DNA of 64,000 nt from Thioalkalivibrio sp. K90mix (GTDB lineage Bacteria > Pseudomonadota > Gammaproteobacteria > Ectothiorhodospirales > Ectothiorhodospiraceae), in assembly GCF_000025545.1 (NCBI RefSeq), contig NC_013889.1, forward strand, positions 1,171,501 to 1,235,500, in the 5' to 3' direction. Of this stretch, positions 34,540 through 43,076 are shown piece after piece. Position numbers and translations under genes: made by a program. The notes under the pieces were generated by a model. The model searched no databases. It was not told the DNA's origin and saw only the letters and a program-made list of their open reading frames with translations. Numbering within the stretch: position 1 is the first letter of the stretch; every line of letters begins with the position of its first letter.

Positions 34540-35532
34540 ATGACGCTTGGAAAGGCATTTGCGCGCTACTTCGAGCAGGAGACGGGGCTGCCCGTGACCT
34601 GGGGGCGGGCTTTGCCTGCCAATCTGCCCACGTACCTGCGCCAACTGTTCGAGCTGCACGAATGCACGATTGACGGCGAGCGCGTGGTGGCGTTGCTGCT
34701 GCGCGACGAGGGCCGAATTCGAGGCACCCGCGCCTTTGTCGCGCAGATCGAGAAGGCCATGGAATTGGCAGGCGAGGCAGACTCGGCGTACTGCCTGGTG
34801 GCCGATGCATTGCCCAGCTATCTGCGACGGCGGCTGGTGGGTGTGCGGGTGCCCTTCGTGGTGGTCGGCGAGCAGATCTACTGGCCGCGCCTGGGCCATC
34901 TGATGACCAACCAGCGCTCTCAGCGGCGGGGCGCGGCACCCACCGAGCGGCTGAGCCCGGCTACGCAGGCGGTCTTCGTGGCCATGTTGCTCGGCCAGAT
35001 CGGCATGCCTGCCAGCGCGACTGCGATGGCTGAGCCACTGGGCTATACCGCCATGAGTATGAGCCGTGCAATCAAGGAGCTGGAAGGCAATGGGCTGGTG
35101 CGCACCGAGCTCCATGGGCGGGAGCGCGTTGTTGAGCTCGCCGAGCCGCCGAAGGATCTATGGCAGAAGGCGCAACCCTGGTTGCGCAGCCCGGTGCGCG
35201 AGACGGTGCGGGTGATGGCGACGGATATTGCGGAATGGTCGTTGCCGCGTGCCGGCGAGTCGGCGCTGGCCGAGTACTCCCTGCTGGGACCGCCCGCGGA
35301 GCCGGTCTATGCCCTGGCCAGCCGCGCCTGGCGGCGGCTTGGTCAGGGCCTGGAGCTGATTCCCGTGCAGGACGACGGCACTTGCCTGGTGGAGCTATGG
35401 CGCTATCCGCCGGAAGCGAGTGCGCGCGAGGGCTGTGTGGACCCGCTCTCGCTGGATCTGAGCCTGCGTGACCGCACCGACGAGCGTGTGGAGCAGGCGG
35501 TGGCGGAAATGCTGGAAGCCTTGCCATGGTGA
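34540..35532 (+). CDS. Winged-helix (MarR/AbiEi-like) regulator within BREX
   Basis: This 330-residue protein has an unassigned N-terminal domain (about 1-140) and a central winged helix (about 145-205: QAVFVAMLLGQIGMPASATA, then YTAMSMSRAIKELEGNGLVR). It has a C-terminal domain of unknown fold. It overlaps the nucleotidyltransferase gene by 7 bp, mirroring AbiE-type pairs in which a wHTH antitoxin represses its own promoter. The four GCTAACA sites directly upstream support that. There is no good ribosome site before ATG 34540. It could be an antitoxin, a BREX regulator, or both. Confidence 0.7.
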   Translation: MTLGKAFARYFEQETGLPVTWGRALPANLPTYLRQLFELHECTIDGERVVALLLRDEGRIRGTRAFVAQIEKAMELAGEADSAYCLVADALPSYLRRRLVGVRVPFVVVGEQIYWPRLGHLMTNQRSQRRGAAPTERLSPATQAVFVAMLLGQIGMPASATAMAEPLGYTAMSMSRAIKELEGNGLVRTELHGRERVVELAEPPKDLWQKAQPWLRSPVRETVRVMATDIAEWSLPRAGESALAEYSLLGPPAEPVYALASRAWRRLGQGLELIPVQDDGTCLVELWRYPPEASAREGCVDPLSLDLSLRDRTDERVEQAVAEMLEALPW

Positions 35533-36293
35533 GAGGGCTGGAATGGTTCGCCAAGCGCTTTGCCGGCTTCGAAGATTGCTACGTGCTGATCGGCGGGGCA
35601 GCGGCTTATCTGGTGCAGGAGGAAGCTGGCCTGGAGCCCCGCGCTACGCGGGATCTCGACATCGTGCTGTGCGTGGAGTCGTTGACTGCCGAGTTCGGAC
35701 AGCGCATGTGGGATTTCATCGAAGAGGGGGGCTACGAGGTGCGCCAGGCGGGAGAGGCGCCGCGCACGTTCTATCGCTTCAGCAAGCCGAGCGATCCGCA
35801 TTTCCCGACGATGCTGGAATTTTTCGCCCGCGAGCCGGGGCATCTTCCGCTCGTCGAGGACAGCCACCTGACGCCGGTGCCGATTGACGAGGCGGTAGTC
35901 AGCCTGTCGGCTATCCTGCTGGACTCTGACTATTACACGCTCATCCACGCCCAAAAGCGCGAGCTTCTGGGGGTGCCGGTGATCACCGAGTACGCGCTGA
36001 TCCCGCTGAAGGCGCGCGCCTGGCTGGACTTGAGCAAGCGCAGGGCCGAGGGTGAGCCCATCGATTCCAAGGACGTGAAGAAGCACCGTAGCGATATCCT
36101 CCGGCTGTACCGCATGCTCGTACCAGGCCAGACGGTTGAACTGCCCGAGACCGCGCGGCGTGATCTGCACGAGTTTCTGGATGCGCAGCGAGGGCAACTG
36201 GATGCGGGTTACCTGAAAACCCTTGATATCACCGATGAGAGCGGTGACGAGATCCTCGATCGACTGGGGCAGATGTTCGGAGTGCAGGTATGA
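35526..36293 (+). CDS. AbiEii-like nucleotidyltransferase within BREX
   Basis: This 255-residue protein has a nucleotidyltransferase fold: CYVLIGGAAAYLVQEEAG (GG motif), then RATRDLDIVLCVES, where DLD carries two metal-binding Asp. An additional acidic residue may come from FPTMLEF. AbiEii/MenT toxins have this pattern and modify tRNA. The C-terminal half is helical. It is sandwiched by overlaps: 7 bp with the wHTH gene upstream and an ATGA overlap with pglZ downstream. It is therefore made together with PglZ and BrxL, unlike a stand-alone abortive infection module. Confidence 0.78.
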   Translation: MVRGLEWFAKRFAGFEDCYVLIGGAAAYLVQEEAGLEPRATRDLDIVLCVESLTAEFGQRMWDFIEEGGYEVRQAGEAPRTFYRFSKPSDPHFPTMLEFFAREPGHLPLVEDSHLTPVPIDEAVVSLSAILLDSDYYTLIHAQKRELLGVPVITEYALIPLKARAWLDLSKRRAEGEPIDSKDVKKHRSDILRLYRMLVPGQTVELPETARRDLHEFLDAQRGQLDAGYLKTLDITDESGDEILDRLGQMFGVQV

Positions 36294-38650
36294 GTGAGCA
36301 GCAGGCCGGTCAACAGTCGCAGACGGTGGCGGAAGCGCTGGTGGCCGCCGTGCGGCGCAGCGCCCGTTATAACCCGGATGTGGAGAGCGCGCCGCATTGC
36401 ATCCTCTGGACGGATCGCGAGCAGCAATGGCAAAGCGTGATCCCGGCACTGCAGGGCGATATGCCGGAGTTGCTGGTCTTCGGTGAGTACGAACCCGAGC
36501 GCCGCAGGGGCCCTGCTATCTGGCTGCGTTGTGCCATGGCCGGCACGCTGGACGAGATCACCTTGCCGCCGGGCCAAACGCCGGTGATCTACCTGCCCGG
36601 CGTGGGGCGCCAGGATCTGCGCGCGGTGGAGAGCTGTCCGGAGTCGCTCAAGCCGCTGGCCGAGCTGCAGTATCGCGGTGTGACTTCGGCCCAGATCAAC
36701 ACCAAGGACTGGACGGTGCTGGCCTTCCTGAAGTCGGAGCAGGGTGGGTTGGGCCTGGATGTGGCCCAGGATCAGGACAGCAAGCGGGCCATGTTGTTGG
36801 CACTGTCCAATTTGATCGACGAAGACGTTGCGCTGCTCCGCGACAAGCGCCTGGACGCCAATTACTTCAACACGTTGCTGACAGGCGGTGACCCGACGCG
36901 CGATCTGCTGCAATGGCTGGAGGATCCGGAGGCCTTCGACGCTGCCCGGACCGATCAGGAAAAGGCGGCGTTCGCGGAAGTCTGCCGTTCACAGTTCGCT
37001 TTTAACGTACAGGACGGGCCCTTGGCGGCCGCGGATCTGCTGGCGAAAGGGCAGGGGCCGTGGGCGAATGTCTGGCAGCGCTTCTGCGAATCCGCGCGGC
37101 GCTACCCCAATATCCCGAAGCAGATCCGGCGCTGTCAGGCGCCGGCATTCGACCTGGGCGATGATGCTCAGACGATGGGGGGGTGGCCGCAGTGGAATGA
37201 CCACGAAGAAGAAGAGCTGCAAAAAGGGCTGCTGGCATTGCAGCAGAAGGCCCCCCACCAGGCGCGGGAGCAGATTTTGTCGCTGGACAGGCAGCATGCG
37301 CAGCGGAGGAATCTGGTCTGGGCGGAGCTGGGTGAAGCGCCGCTGGCCTGTGCGCTACAACATCTCGCGACACTGGCCAGTGTGACCGGAGATTCGCTGG
37401 CTGCCGGTTCGCTCGACGATCTCGCGGCGGCCTACGCGAGCCAGGGCTGGAGGGCCGACGATGCGGTGATGCGGGCGTTGGAACACGCCTCAAGCAATCC
37501 GGACTACGAAGCCATTACGGCGGCCGTGCGCGCGGTGTATCTGCCCTGGAGTGAGGATGCAGCTCGATACCTGCAAAAGATCGTGAGCCAGGTCACCCCG
37601 CCGGGCGGTACGCGTGAAGACGATCCGCCTCCTTATATTTGCAAGGATCAATGCGTGCTCTTTGTGGATGGGTTGCGCTTCGATACGGGCAAGCGACTGA
37701 CAGAGCGCCTGGAATCTGCTGGTTTCGAAGTTGAGGAAGATCCGACGTGGACCGCGTTGCCGAGTGTGACTGCAACGGGCAAGGCCGCGGTGTCCCCGGT
37801 GCGGGACCAGATCACGGGTGCACCCGGAAGCACGGACTTTGAACCGAATGTGCGTGAGAGCAAGGTCCGCCTGAATAGCTATCACCTGAGAAAACTCCTC
37901 GGCCAGGCGGGCTGGGAGTATCTGAAAGGACATGAGACTGGCGCCGGTCAGGGCCAGGCTTGGTGCGAGTTCGGCGACATCGATCACGAGGGCCACTCCC
38001 GGGGCTGGAAACTCGCGATGCATCTGGATGGGATGCTGGATGAGATTCGGGAGCGGATCGAAGAACTGCTGGCGGCCGGCTGGGCAGAAGTGCGGGTGGT
38101 GACCGATCACGGCTGGTTGCTCATGCCCGGTGGCCTGCCAAAGATCGAACTCCCGAGTGCGCTCGCCGAGACCAAGTGGGGCCGGTGCGCGGCCATCAAG
38201 CAGGGAGCCAAGACCGTGGAGCGCCTGTTCCCGTGGTACTGGGATCCGCACCAGGAGTTCGCCTTGGCGGATGGTATCGCGTGCTATAAGCGCGGCGAGG
38301 ACTATGCACATGGCGGCCTGAGCTTGCAGGAATGCCTGACACTGCAGTTGGCCGTGCGGCATGGCACGCAGTCACACACTGCAGCCACCATCAGTGATGT
38401 TGGCTGGAAGGGACTGCGCTGCACGGTGGCCGTGGAGGGGGGCGCCGAAGGCTGGAAAGCGGACATCCGGCAGCGGGCGGGCGACTCCGCCAGTAGCATC
38501 GTCAACGCCGTGAGGCCCTTCAAGGAAAATGGCACCTGCTCGATGCTCGTCGAGGATGACAGCCTGGAGGGCCAGACGGCGACCTTGGTGATCCTCGACG
38601 AGGATGGCCAGCTCCTGCAGCAGCGTGACGTCGTGATTGGTGGAACCTAA
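36290..38650 (+). CDS. pglZ: BREX-1 protein PglZ (alkaline phosphatase superfamily)
   Basis: This 786-residue PglZ, close to the family length, has the C-terminal alkaline-phosphatase-like domain: VLFVDGLRFDTGKRLTERLE (about residues 455-475) and VRVVTDHGWLLMPGGLPKIE (about 601-620), which hold metal-binding Asp/His residues. PglZ is essential for BREX in systems studied; some act as nucleases. Its ATG overlaps the nucleotidyltransferase stop and its TAA overlaps the brxL ATG by 1 bp. Confidence 0.94.
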   Translation: MSEQQAGQQSQTVAEALVAAVRRSARYNPDVESAPHCILWTDREQQWQSVIPALQGDMPELLVFGEYEPERRRGPAIWLRCAMAGTLDEITLPPGQTPVIYLPGVGRQDLRAVESCPESLKPLAELQYRGVTSAQINTKDWTVLAFLKSEQGGLGLDVAQDQDSKRAMLLALSNLIDEDVALLRDKRLDANYFNTLLTGGDPTRDLLQWLEDPEAFDAARTDQEKAAFAEVCRSQFAFNVQDGPLAAADLLAKGQGPWANVWQRFCESARRYPNIPKQIRRCQAPAFDLGDDAQTMGGWPQWNDHEEEELQKGLLALQQKAPHQAREQILSLDRQHAQRRNLVWAELGEAPLACALQHLATLASVTGDSLAAGSLDDLAAAYASQGWRADDAVMRALEHASSNPDYEAITAAVRAVYLPWSEDAARYLQKIVSQVTPPGGTREDDPPPYICKDQCVLFVDGLRFDTGKRLTERLESAGFEVEEDPTWTALPSVTATGKAAVSPVRDQITGAPGSTDFEPNVRESKVRLNSYHLRKLLGQAGWEYLKGHETGAGQGQAWCEFGDIDHEGHSRGWKLAMHLDGMLDEIRERIEELLAAGWAEVRVVTDHGWLLMPGGLPKIELPSALAETKWGRCAAIKQGAKTVERLFPWYWDPHQEFALADGIACYKRGEDYAHGGLSLQECLTLQLAVRHGTQSHTAATISDVGWKGLRCTVAVEGGAEGWKADIRQRAGDSASSIVNAVRPFKENGTCSMLVEDDSLEGQTATLVILDEDGQLLQQRDVVIGGT

Positions 38651-40698
38651 TGACCGTAGAGCTTGATGACATCGACCGCCGGGCGGTGAGCGCCCTTGAC
38701 GGGTATCTGGTACGCAAGGATCTCGTGCGCACGTTCAGTCGGCAGTTTCCGGTGCCGACCTACGTGGTCGAGTTCTTGTTGGGGCGCTACTGCGCCAGCG
38801 TCGACGAGGAAGAGATTCAGGAAGGACTGGAGATTGTTCAGCGCCAGCTTCAATCGCGCACGGTGAAGGCCGGGGAGGAGGAGCTCTTTAAGTCCCGAGC
38901 GCGCGAAGAAGGCGAGATCAAACTGATCGACATGATCACGGCCCGCCTGGACACCAAGACCGATACCTACGTGGCGACGCTTCCCAGCTTGCGCATCAAG
39001 GACGCTCGCATCACGCCCGAAATGGCTAATGGGCATGAGCGGATGTTCACCGGTGGCTTCTATGCCGAGATCACGCTCGGTTACGACGCTTCCATCGCTG
39101 CGGAGCAGAACGGCCGGCCGTTTGGCATCGAGGGGCTTCGCGAGATTCAGCTCTCCAGCCGAGACGTGCTGGAGAAGCTAGGGGACGCACGTAAGCAGTT
39201 TACGACCGAGCAGTGGAAGAACTTCTTGCTCCGCTCGATCGGGATCGAACCCGGTAGCTTGAGCGATCGTGAGAAAGACGCACTGATGTTGCGCATGGTT
39301 CCCTTCGTTGAGCGTAACTACAACCTGGTGGAGCTGGGGCCGCGGGGCACGGGCAAGAGCCATCTGTTCCAGCAGGTATCGCCCTACGCGCATCTGATCT
39401 CGGGCGGCAAGGCGACGGTCGCCAAGATGTTCGTAAACAACGCCAATGGTCAGCGCGGCCTGGTTTGTCAGTACGACGTGGTCTGCTTCGACGAGGTCTC
39501 CGGTATCTCCTTCGACCAGAAGGACGGTGTGAACATCATGAAGGGCTACATGGAGTCCGGTGAGTTCAGCCGTGGGAAGGAGAGCATCCGGGCGGATGGG
39601 AGCATCGTGCTCGTCGGAAATTTCGAGGTGGACGTTGAGCATCAGCAGCGCGTCGGGCATCTGTTCGGACCGATGCCACCGGAGATCAAGGATGACACCG
39701 CCTTCATGGACCGCATCCATGCCTTCCTTCCGGGCTGGGACGTACCGAAGGTGCGCAAGGAGATCCTGACGGACCATTTTGGTCTGGTAAGCGATTTCCT
39801 GTCGGAGTGCTGGAGTCAGCTTCGCGCCCAGAGCCGGGTGGCGACCATCCAGGATCGGGTGCGTTTCGGCGGGGCATTATCGGGGCGCGACACCAATGCC
39901 GTTAACAAGACGATAAGCGGCTTGCTCAAGCTACTCTATCCCGCTAACGGCCAGGTTTTGGACGAAGATCTGGAATGGGCCGCGCGTCTCGCACTAGAAG
40001 CGCGGCGCCGCGTGAAGGAACAGCAAAAACGCATCGGCGCCGCAGAGTTCCGGAATACGCACTTCAGCTATGTGATGGGAGACGATGGCGTCGAGCAGTT
40101 CGTCTCGACGCCCGAGCTGCAAAGCGAAGGGGGGATCGGAGACGATCCGCTGGAGCCCGGCCAGGTCTGGACAATCAGTCCTGGCACTGGCGAAGAATAC
40201 CCGGGTCTATTTCGAATCGAGGCGAACGAAGGTCCAGGAAGCGGCGTCAAGATTCTCAATAAGCCTGTGCCCCCCGCCTTCAAGGAGAGCATGGGGTTCG
40301 CCGAGCAGAATCTATACGCCCGTGCCAGCCAGCTCGTAGGCGATAAGGATCCGCGCCAACATGAGTTCACCGCACAGCTGCGGGGTTTCGACGCTGCGAA
40401 GTCGGGTGCGAAGGTGGGTATGGCTGGCCTGATCGCGCTGTGCACATCGCTGCTCAAGCGCAGTGTGCGCGGTGGCCTGATTGTGGTCGGCGAAATCAAC
40501 CTGGGGGGTTCCATAGAGCCGGTTCACGACGCCATCAACATGGTCGAGCTGGCGGTGGAAAAGGGCGCTTCCGTGGTGATGATGCCGGTCACGTGCCGTA
40601 AGCAGCTTTTTGATCTCTCCGACGATATGGCGACGAAGGTCGACATCCAGTTCTACTCGGATGCGCGCGATGCGCTGATTAAGGCGATCGCCGATTGA
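38650..40698 (+). CDS. brxL: BREX AAA+ protein BrxL with degenerate Lon-like domain
   Basis: BrxL (682 aa) is the Lon-related AAA+ protein of type 1 BREX. Walker A is GPRGTGKSHLFQQ (about 231-243) and Walker B is VVCFDEVSGISFDQ. The C-terminal Lon-type domain (about 575-682) keeps the fold (GGLIVVGEINLGGSIEPVHD) but not the protease dyad: where Lon has its catalytic Ser in DGPSAG, this reads KSGAKVG, and the catalytic Lys position reads His in EPVHDA. Proteolysis is therefore unlikely; a DNA-translocase role fits reports that BrxL binds DNA. It ends the wHTH-NTase-pglZ-brxL unit. Confidence 0.94.
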   Translation: MTVELDDIDRRAVSALDGYLVRKDLVRTFSRQFPVPTYVVEFLLGRYCASVDEEEIQEGLEIVQRQLQSRTVKAGEEELFKSRAREEGEIKLIDMITARLDTKTDTYVATLPSLRIKDARITPEMANGHERMFTGGFYAEITLGYDASIAAEQNGRPFGIEGLREIQLSSRDVLEKLGDARKQFTTEQWKNFLLRSIGIEPGSLSDREKDALMLRMVPFVERNYNLVELGPRGTGKSHLFQQVSPYAHLISGGKATVAKMFVNNANGQRGLVCQYDVVCFDEVSGISFDQKDGVNIMKGYMESGEFSRGKESIRADGSIVLVGNFEVDVEHQQRVGHLFGPMPPEIKDDTAFMDRIHAFLPGWDVPKVRKEILTDHFGLVSDFLSECWSQLRAQSRVATIQDRVRFGGALSGRDTNAVNKTISGLLKLLYPANGQVLDEDLEWAARLALEARRRVKEQQKRIGAAEFRNTHFSYVMGDDGVEQFVSTPELQSEGGIGDDPLEPGQVWTISPGTGEEYPGLFRIEANEGPGSGVKILNKPVPPAFKESMGFAEQNLYARASQLVGDKDPRQHEFTAQLRGFDAAKSGAKVGMAGLIALCTSLLKRSVRGGLIVVGEINLGGSIEPVHDAINMVELAVEKGASVVMMPVTCRKQLFDLSDDMATKVDIQFYSDARDALIKAIAD

Positions 40699-40912
40699 TC
40701 TTCGCGATCCATTCTGGACCGCTGTGCGGGGGCGACTTCGTAGTCCCCTCGCCTGACTGCTTGAAGCCCCTCCAGCCTGGGGTTCATCAGCCGCAACGGA
40801 AGGGGTTATGGGTCGGCGCTTTCGACCGCCCGGTGGGAGTGTCGCCTTCCCGTAAATTCGGTCCATTGAAAACTGGAGGTCTCCGGGCACACTAGAGCCA
40901 AAGGAGGCCGAG

Positions 40913-41179
40913 ATGCGCAAGAGTCGGTTTACGGAAAGCCAGATTGTTCAGACGCTGAAGCAGGTCGAAGGCGGCCGGAAGGTGAAGGACGTGTGTCGGG
41001 AGATCGGGGTCTCTGAAGCGACCTACTACCAGTGGAAGTCGAAATACGGCGGCATGGAGGCAGCCGACGTCCGACGGTTGAAGGAGCTGGAGGACGAGAA
41101 CAACCGGCTCAAACGGATGTATGCCGAGCTGGCCCTGGAGAACACGGCCCTGAAGGACGTGATCACAAAAAAGCTCTGA
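40913..41179 (+). CDS. IS3-family OrfA (helix-turn-helix)
   Basis: This 88-residue OrfA has an N-terminal HTH (SQIVQTLKQVEGGRKVKDVC, then REIGVSEATYYQWKSKYGG) and a C-terminal leucine-zipper-like helix (RLKELEDENNRLKRMYAELA) used for multimerisation. It closely resembles OrfA of the IS407-type IS3 elements. AAAGGAGG lies just upstream. The slippery A-AAA-AAG at 41167-41173, just before its stop, permits a -1 shift into orfB. Confidence 0.93.
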   Translation: MRKSRFTESQIVQTLKQVEGGRKVKDVCREIGVSEATYYQWKSKYGGMEAADVRRLKELEDENNRLKRMYAELALENTALKDVITKKL

Positions 41180-42021
41180 GCCCGGACGAGAAGCGCCGTG
41201 TGGTCACTGCGTTGACGCAGGACCACGGGCTGAGTCAGCGCCGGGCCTGTCAGGCGGCAGGGGTTGCGCGGTCGGTGGTGCGGTATCGCAAGCAACCGGA
41301 CCGGGACGATGCGGTGATCGCGCTTCTGCAGGAGCTGGTGGAGCGCTATCCGGAGCGGGGCTTTGGCAAGCTGTTCAAGCTGATCCGGCGTCGGGGCATG
41401 CCCTGGAACCACAAGCGGGTCTGGCGCGTGTACTGCGCCCTGAAGCTGAACCTGCGGCGCAAGGGCAAGCGCCGTTTGCCACCACGGGAGCCACGGCCCC
41501 TGGCGTCGACCGAAGCCCCGAACGTGGGCTGGTCAGCGGACTTCATGTCAGATGCGCTATGGGACGGACGGCGCTTCCGCACCTTCAACGTCGTGGATGA
41601 CTTCAACCGGGAAGCGCTGGCTGTGGAGATCGATCTGAACCTGCCCGCACTCCGTGTGATCCGGGTGCTGGTACGCATCGCCGCCTGGCGGGGCTATCCG
41701 CAGCAACTCCGCCTCGACAATGGCCCCGAGTTCGTCTCGGCCGCGATCGCCGACTGGGCCGAGCAGCGGGGCGTGGAACTGAGCTTCATCCAGCCGGGTA
41801 AACCGATGCAGAACGGCTTCATCGAACGGTTCAACGGCAGCTACCGCCGCGAGGTCCTGGATCTCTATGTCTTCCGTACGCTGACCGAAGTCCGGGAACA
41901 CACCGAGCAGTGGCTGCAGGACTACAACGAAACCATCCCTCACGAGTCGCTGGGGGACCTCACGCCGGTCGAATACCGTCAGTTACACACCCCGGAAACC
42001 TCTAGTTATGCGTGGACCTAA
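41032..42021 (+). CDS. IS3-family OrfB transposase (made as OrfAB by -1 frameshift)
   Basis: The meaningful part begins at about 41170 (KALSPDEKRRVVTALTQDHG); upstream codons in this frame overlap orfA and are not protein-like. The DDE integrase core is complete: NVGWSADFMSDAL (D), QQLRLDNGPEFV (D) and QNGFIERFNGSYRREVLD (E), preceded by an HTH_21 segment. Translation is expected through programmed -1 slippage on A-AAA-AAG (41167-41173), joining OrfA's ITK to KALSP. No internal lesion is visible. Confidence 0.9.
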   Translation: MEVEIRRHGGSRRPTVEGAGGREQPAQTDVCRAGPGEHGPEGRDHKKALSPDEKRRVVTALTQDHGLSQRRACQAAGVARSVVRYRKQPDRDDAVIALLQELVERYPERGFGKLFKLIRRRGMPWNHKRVWRVYCALKLNLRRKGKRRLPPREPRPLASTEAPNVGWSADFMSDALWDGRRFRTFNVVDDFNREALAVEIDLNLPALRVIRVLVRIAAWRGYPQQLRLDNGPEFVSAAIADWAEQRGVELSFIQPGKPMQNGFIERFNGSYRREVLDLYVFRTLTEVREHTEQWLQDYNETIPHESLGDLTPVEYRQLHTPETSSYAWT

Positions 42022-42038
42022 TTGGGGGAAGTCGACAC

Positions 42039-42547
42039 GGGGCTGCGCAGGGCTGACATCGTGGCGAGGATCGTCCATTCGATCCCGCGAACGGCGCCCC
42101 AGAACTCGCGAGAATGTAGGAAGTACCGGACAGCGTGAGAAACAACGAGGCGGTCCGATGCATCGGCATTACTCGCATGACCGTGCGGATGCGGCGTTTG
42201 TGCAACGAAGCGGAAGACCGGTTGCATCACCCGCAAATTCTGCGCACGGCCCTGATGCCGGAGCAGGTCGCAATTATGGTGCAGGTAAGGTAAGTGACGG
42301 TTCTGTCGCTGGATGACCCGGTGATCGTGGTGCGGGAGTTCCTGAACGCGGCTCTCACGCCGGCAGCCTAAGATCGGTGCCTGCTTCGTCATGGCGTGGG
42401 CAATCCTGGGGCCTGCAGCGGTGTGGAGTTTCGCGAGGTTGTCCTCCGGTAGGCCGGGGATGCTGAGAGGACTGGGAGATTTCCCTAGTTCCTCCCTCAA
42501 CGAATACGTTCGGCACCGGATTTCGACAGAGCTCAGAGGCATTGCAC
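42039..42547. other. Gap with no convincing gene
   Basis: No gene with protein-like composition and a ribosome site is seen between the IS3 element and the gene at 42548. The sequence may be remains of the region into which the IS inserted. Confidence 0.4.
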
Positions 42548-43006
42548 ATGGATAAGAAGCATCTCCCGAGTCTGATGGCCGACTTGTATCGCGTTGTGAG
42601 GGAGCTGGAAACAATGTTTCCCGGAAGGCATTTCACGCCGGATGGTCACCTTGTGGGCAGTCTGGGTGAGTGCCTCGCGGCCTATCATTACGGGCTTGAT
42701 CTACTCCGTGCATCCTCACCCGGCGTGGACGCCGTGAAGGATGGGCGAGAAATCGAGATCAAGGCGACTCAGGGAACAAGAGTCGGGCTACGGAGTGGTC
42801 CGGAGCATCTGCTGGTGCTTCGGCTGGATCGGGGGGGTGGTTTCGCAGAGATTTATAACGGCCCGGGCGAGATTGTCTGGCGAGAATTCGAAGGAAAACG
42901 AAAGCCGAGCAACGGCCAATATCAAATTTCGGTAGCTCGCCTGACCCAGTTGATGCAGAACGTTTCTCCAGAGCTGAGGTTGCCAATGGTGGTCGCGAAC
43001 GGGTGA
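42548..43006 (+). CDS. Small DUF6998-type, restriction-endonuclease-like protein
   Basis: ATG 42548 is preferred (AGAGG upstream); a TTG two codons earlier is possible. The 152-residue protein has a compact motif order: SLGECLAAYHYGLDLL, then SSPGVDAVKDGREIEIKATQ, where D and ExK fit a PD-(D/E)xK core, then GPEHLLVLRLDRGGGFAEIY. This matches the DUF6998 pattern as I know it. It is convergent with the HD-domain gene. A DNA- or RNA-processing role is inferred from the fold only. Confidence 0.6.
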   Translation: MDKKHLPSLMADLYRVVRELETMFPGRHFTPDGHLVGSLGECLAAYHYGLDLLRASSPGVDAVKDGREIEIKATQGTRVGLRSGPEHLLVLRLDRGGGFAEIYNGPGEIVWREFEGKRKPSNGQYQISVARLTQLMQNVSPELRLPMVVANG

Positions 43007-43076
43007 CGGGGCTCTGATGCTCGGCTTGGAGCGCTTTTGTCGTGTCCGAGGCCGATAGAGGGAAGGGTGCCCCAAC

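Larger units (their letters stand above)
40839..42038 (+). mobile_element. IS3-family insertion sequence next to BREX
   Basis: The element is about 1,200 bp. The ends match over 50 bp as imperfect inverted repeats: left GTGTCGCCTTCCC, right read inward GTGTCGACTTCCC, with further matches at AATT-GGTCCA and GAGGT-TCCGGG. It contains orfA and orfB. No exact target duplication is visible (GGGA against GGGG), so the insertion is older or rearranged. It begins about 140 bp after brxL. Confidence 0.88.

Noticed and set aside
40760-40790. CCCC/GGGG hairpin after brxL as a terminator
   Set aside because: The stem is short and there is no following T-run.
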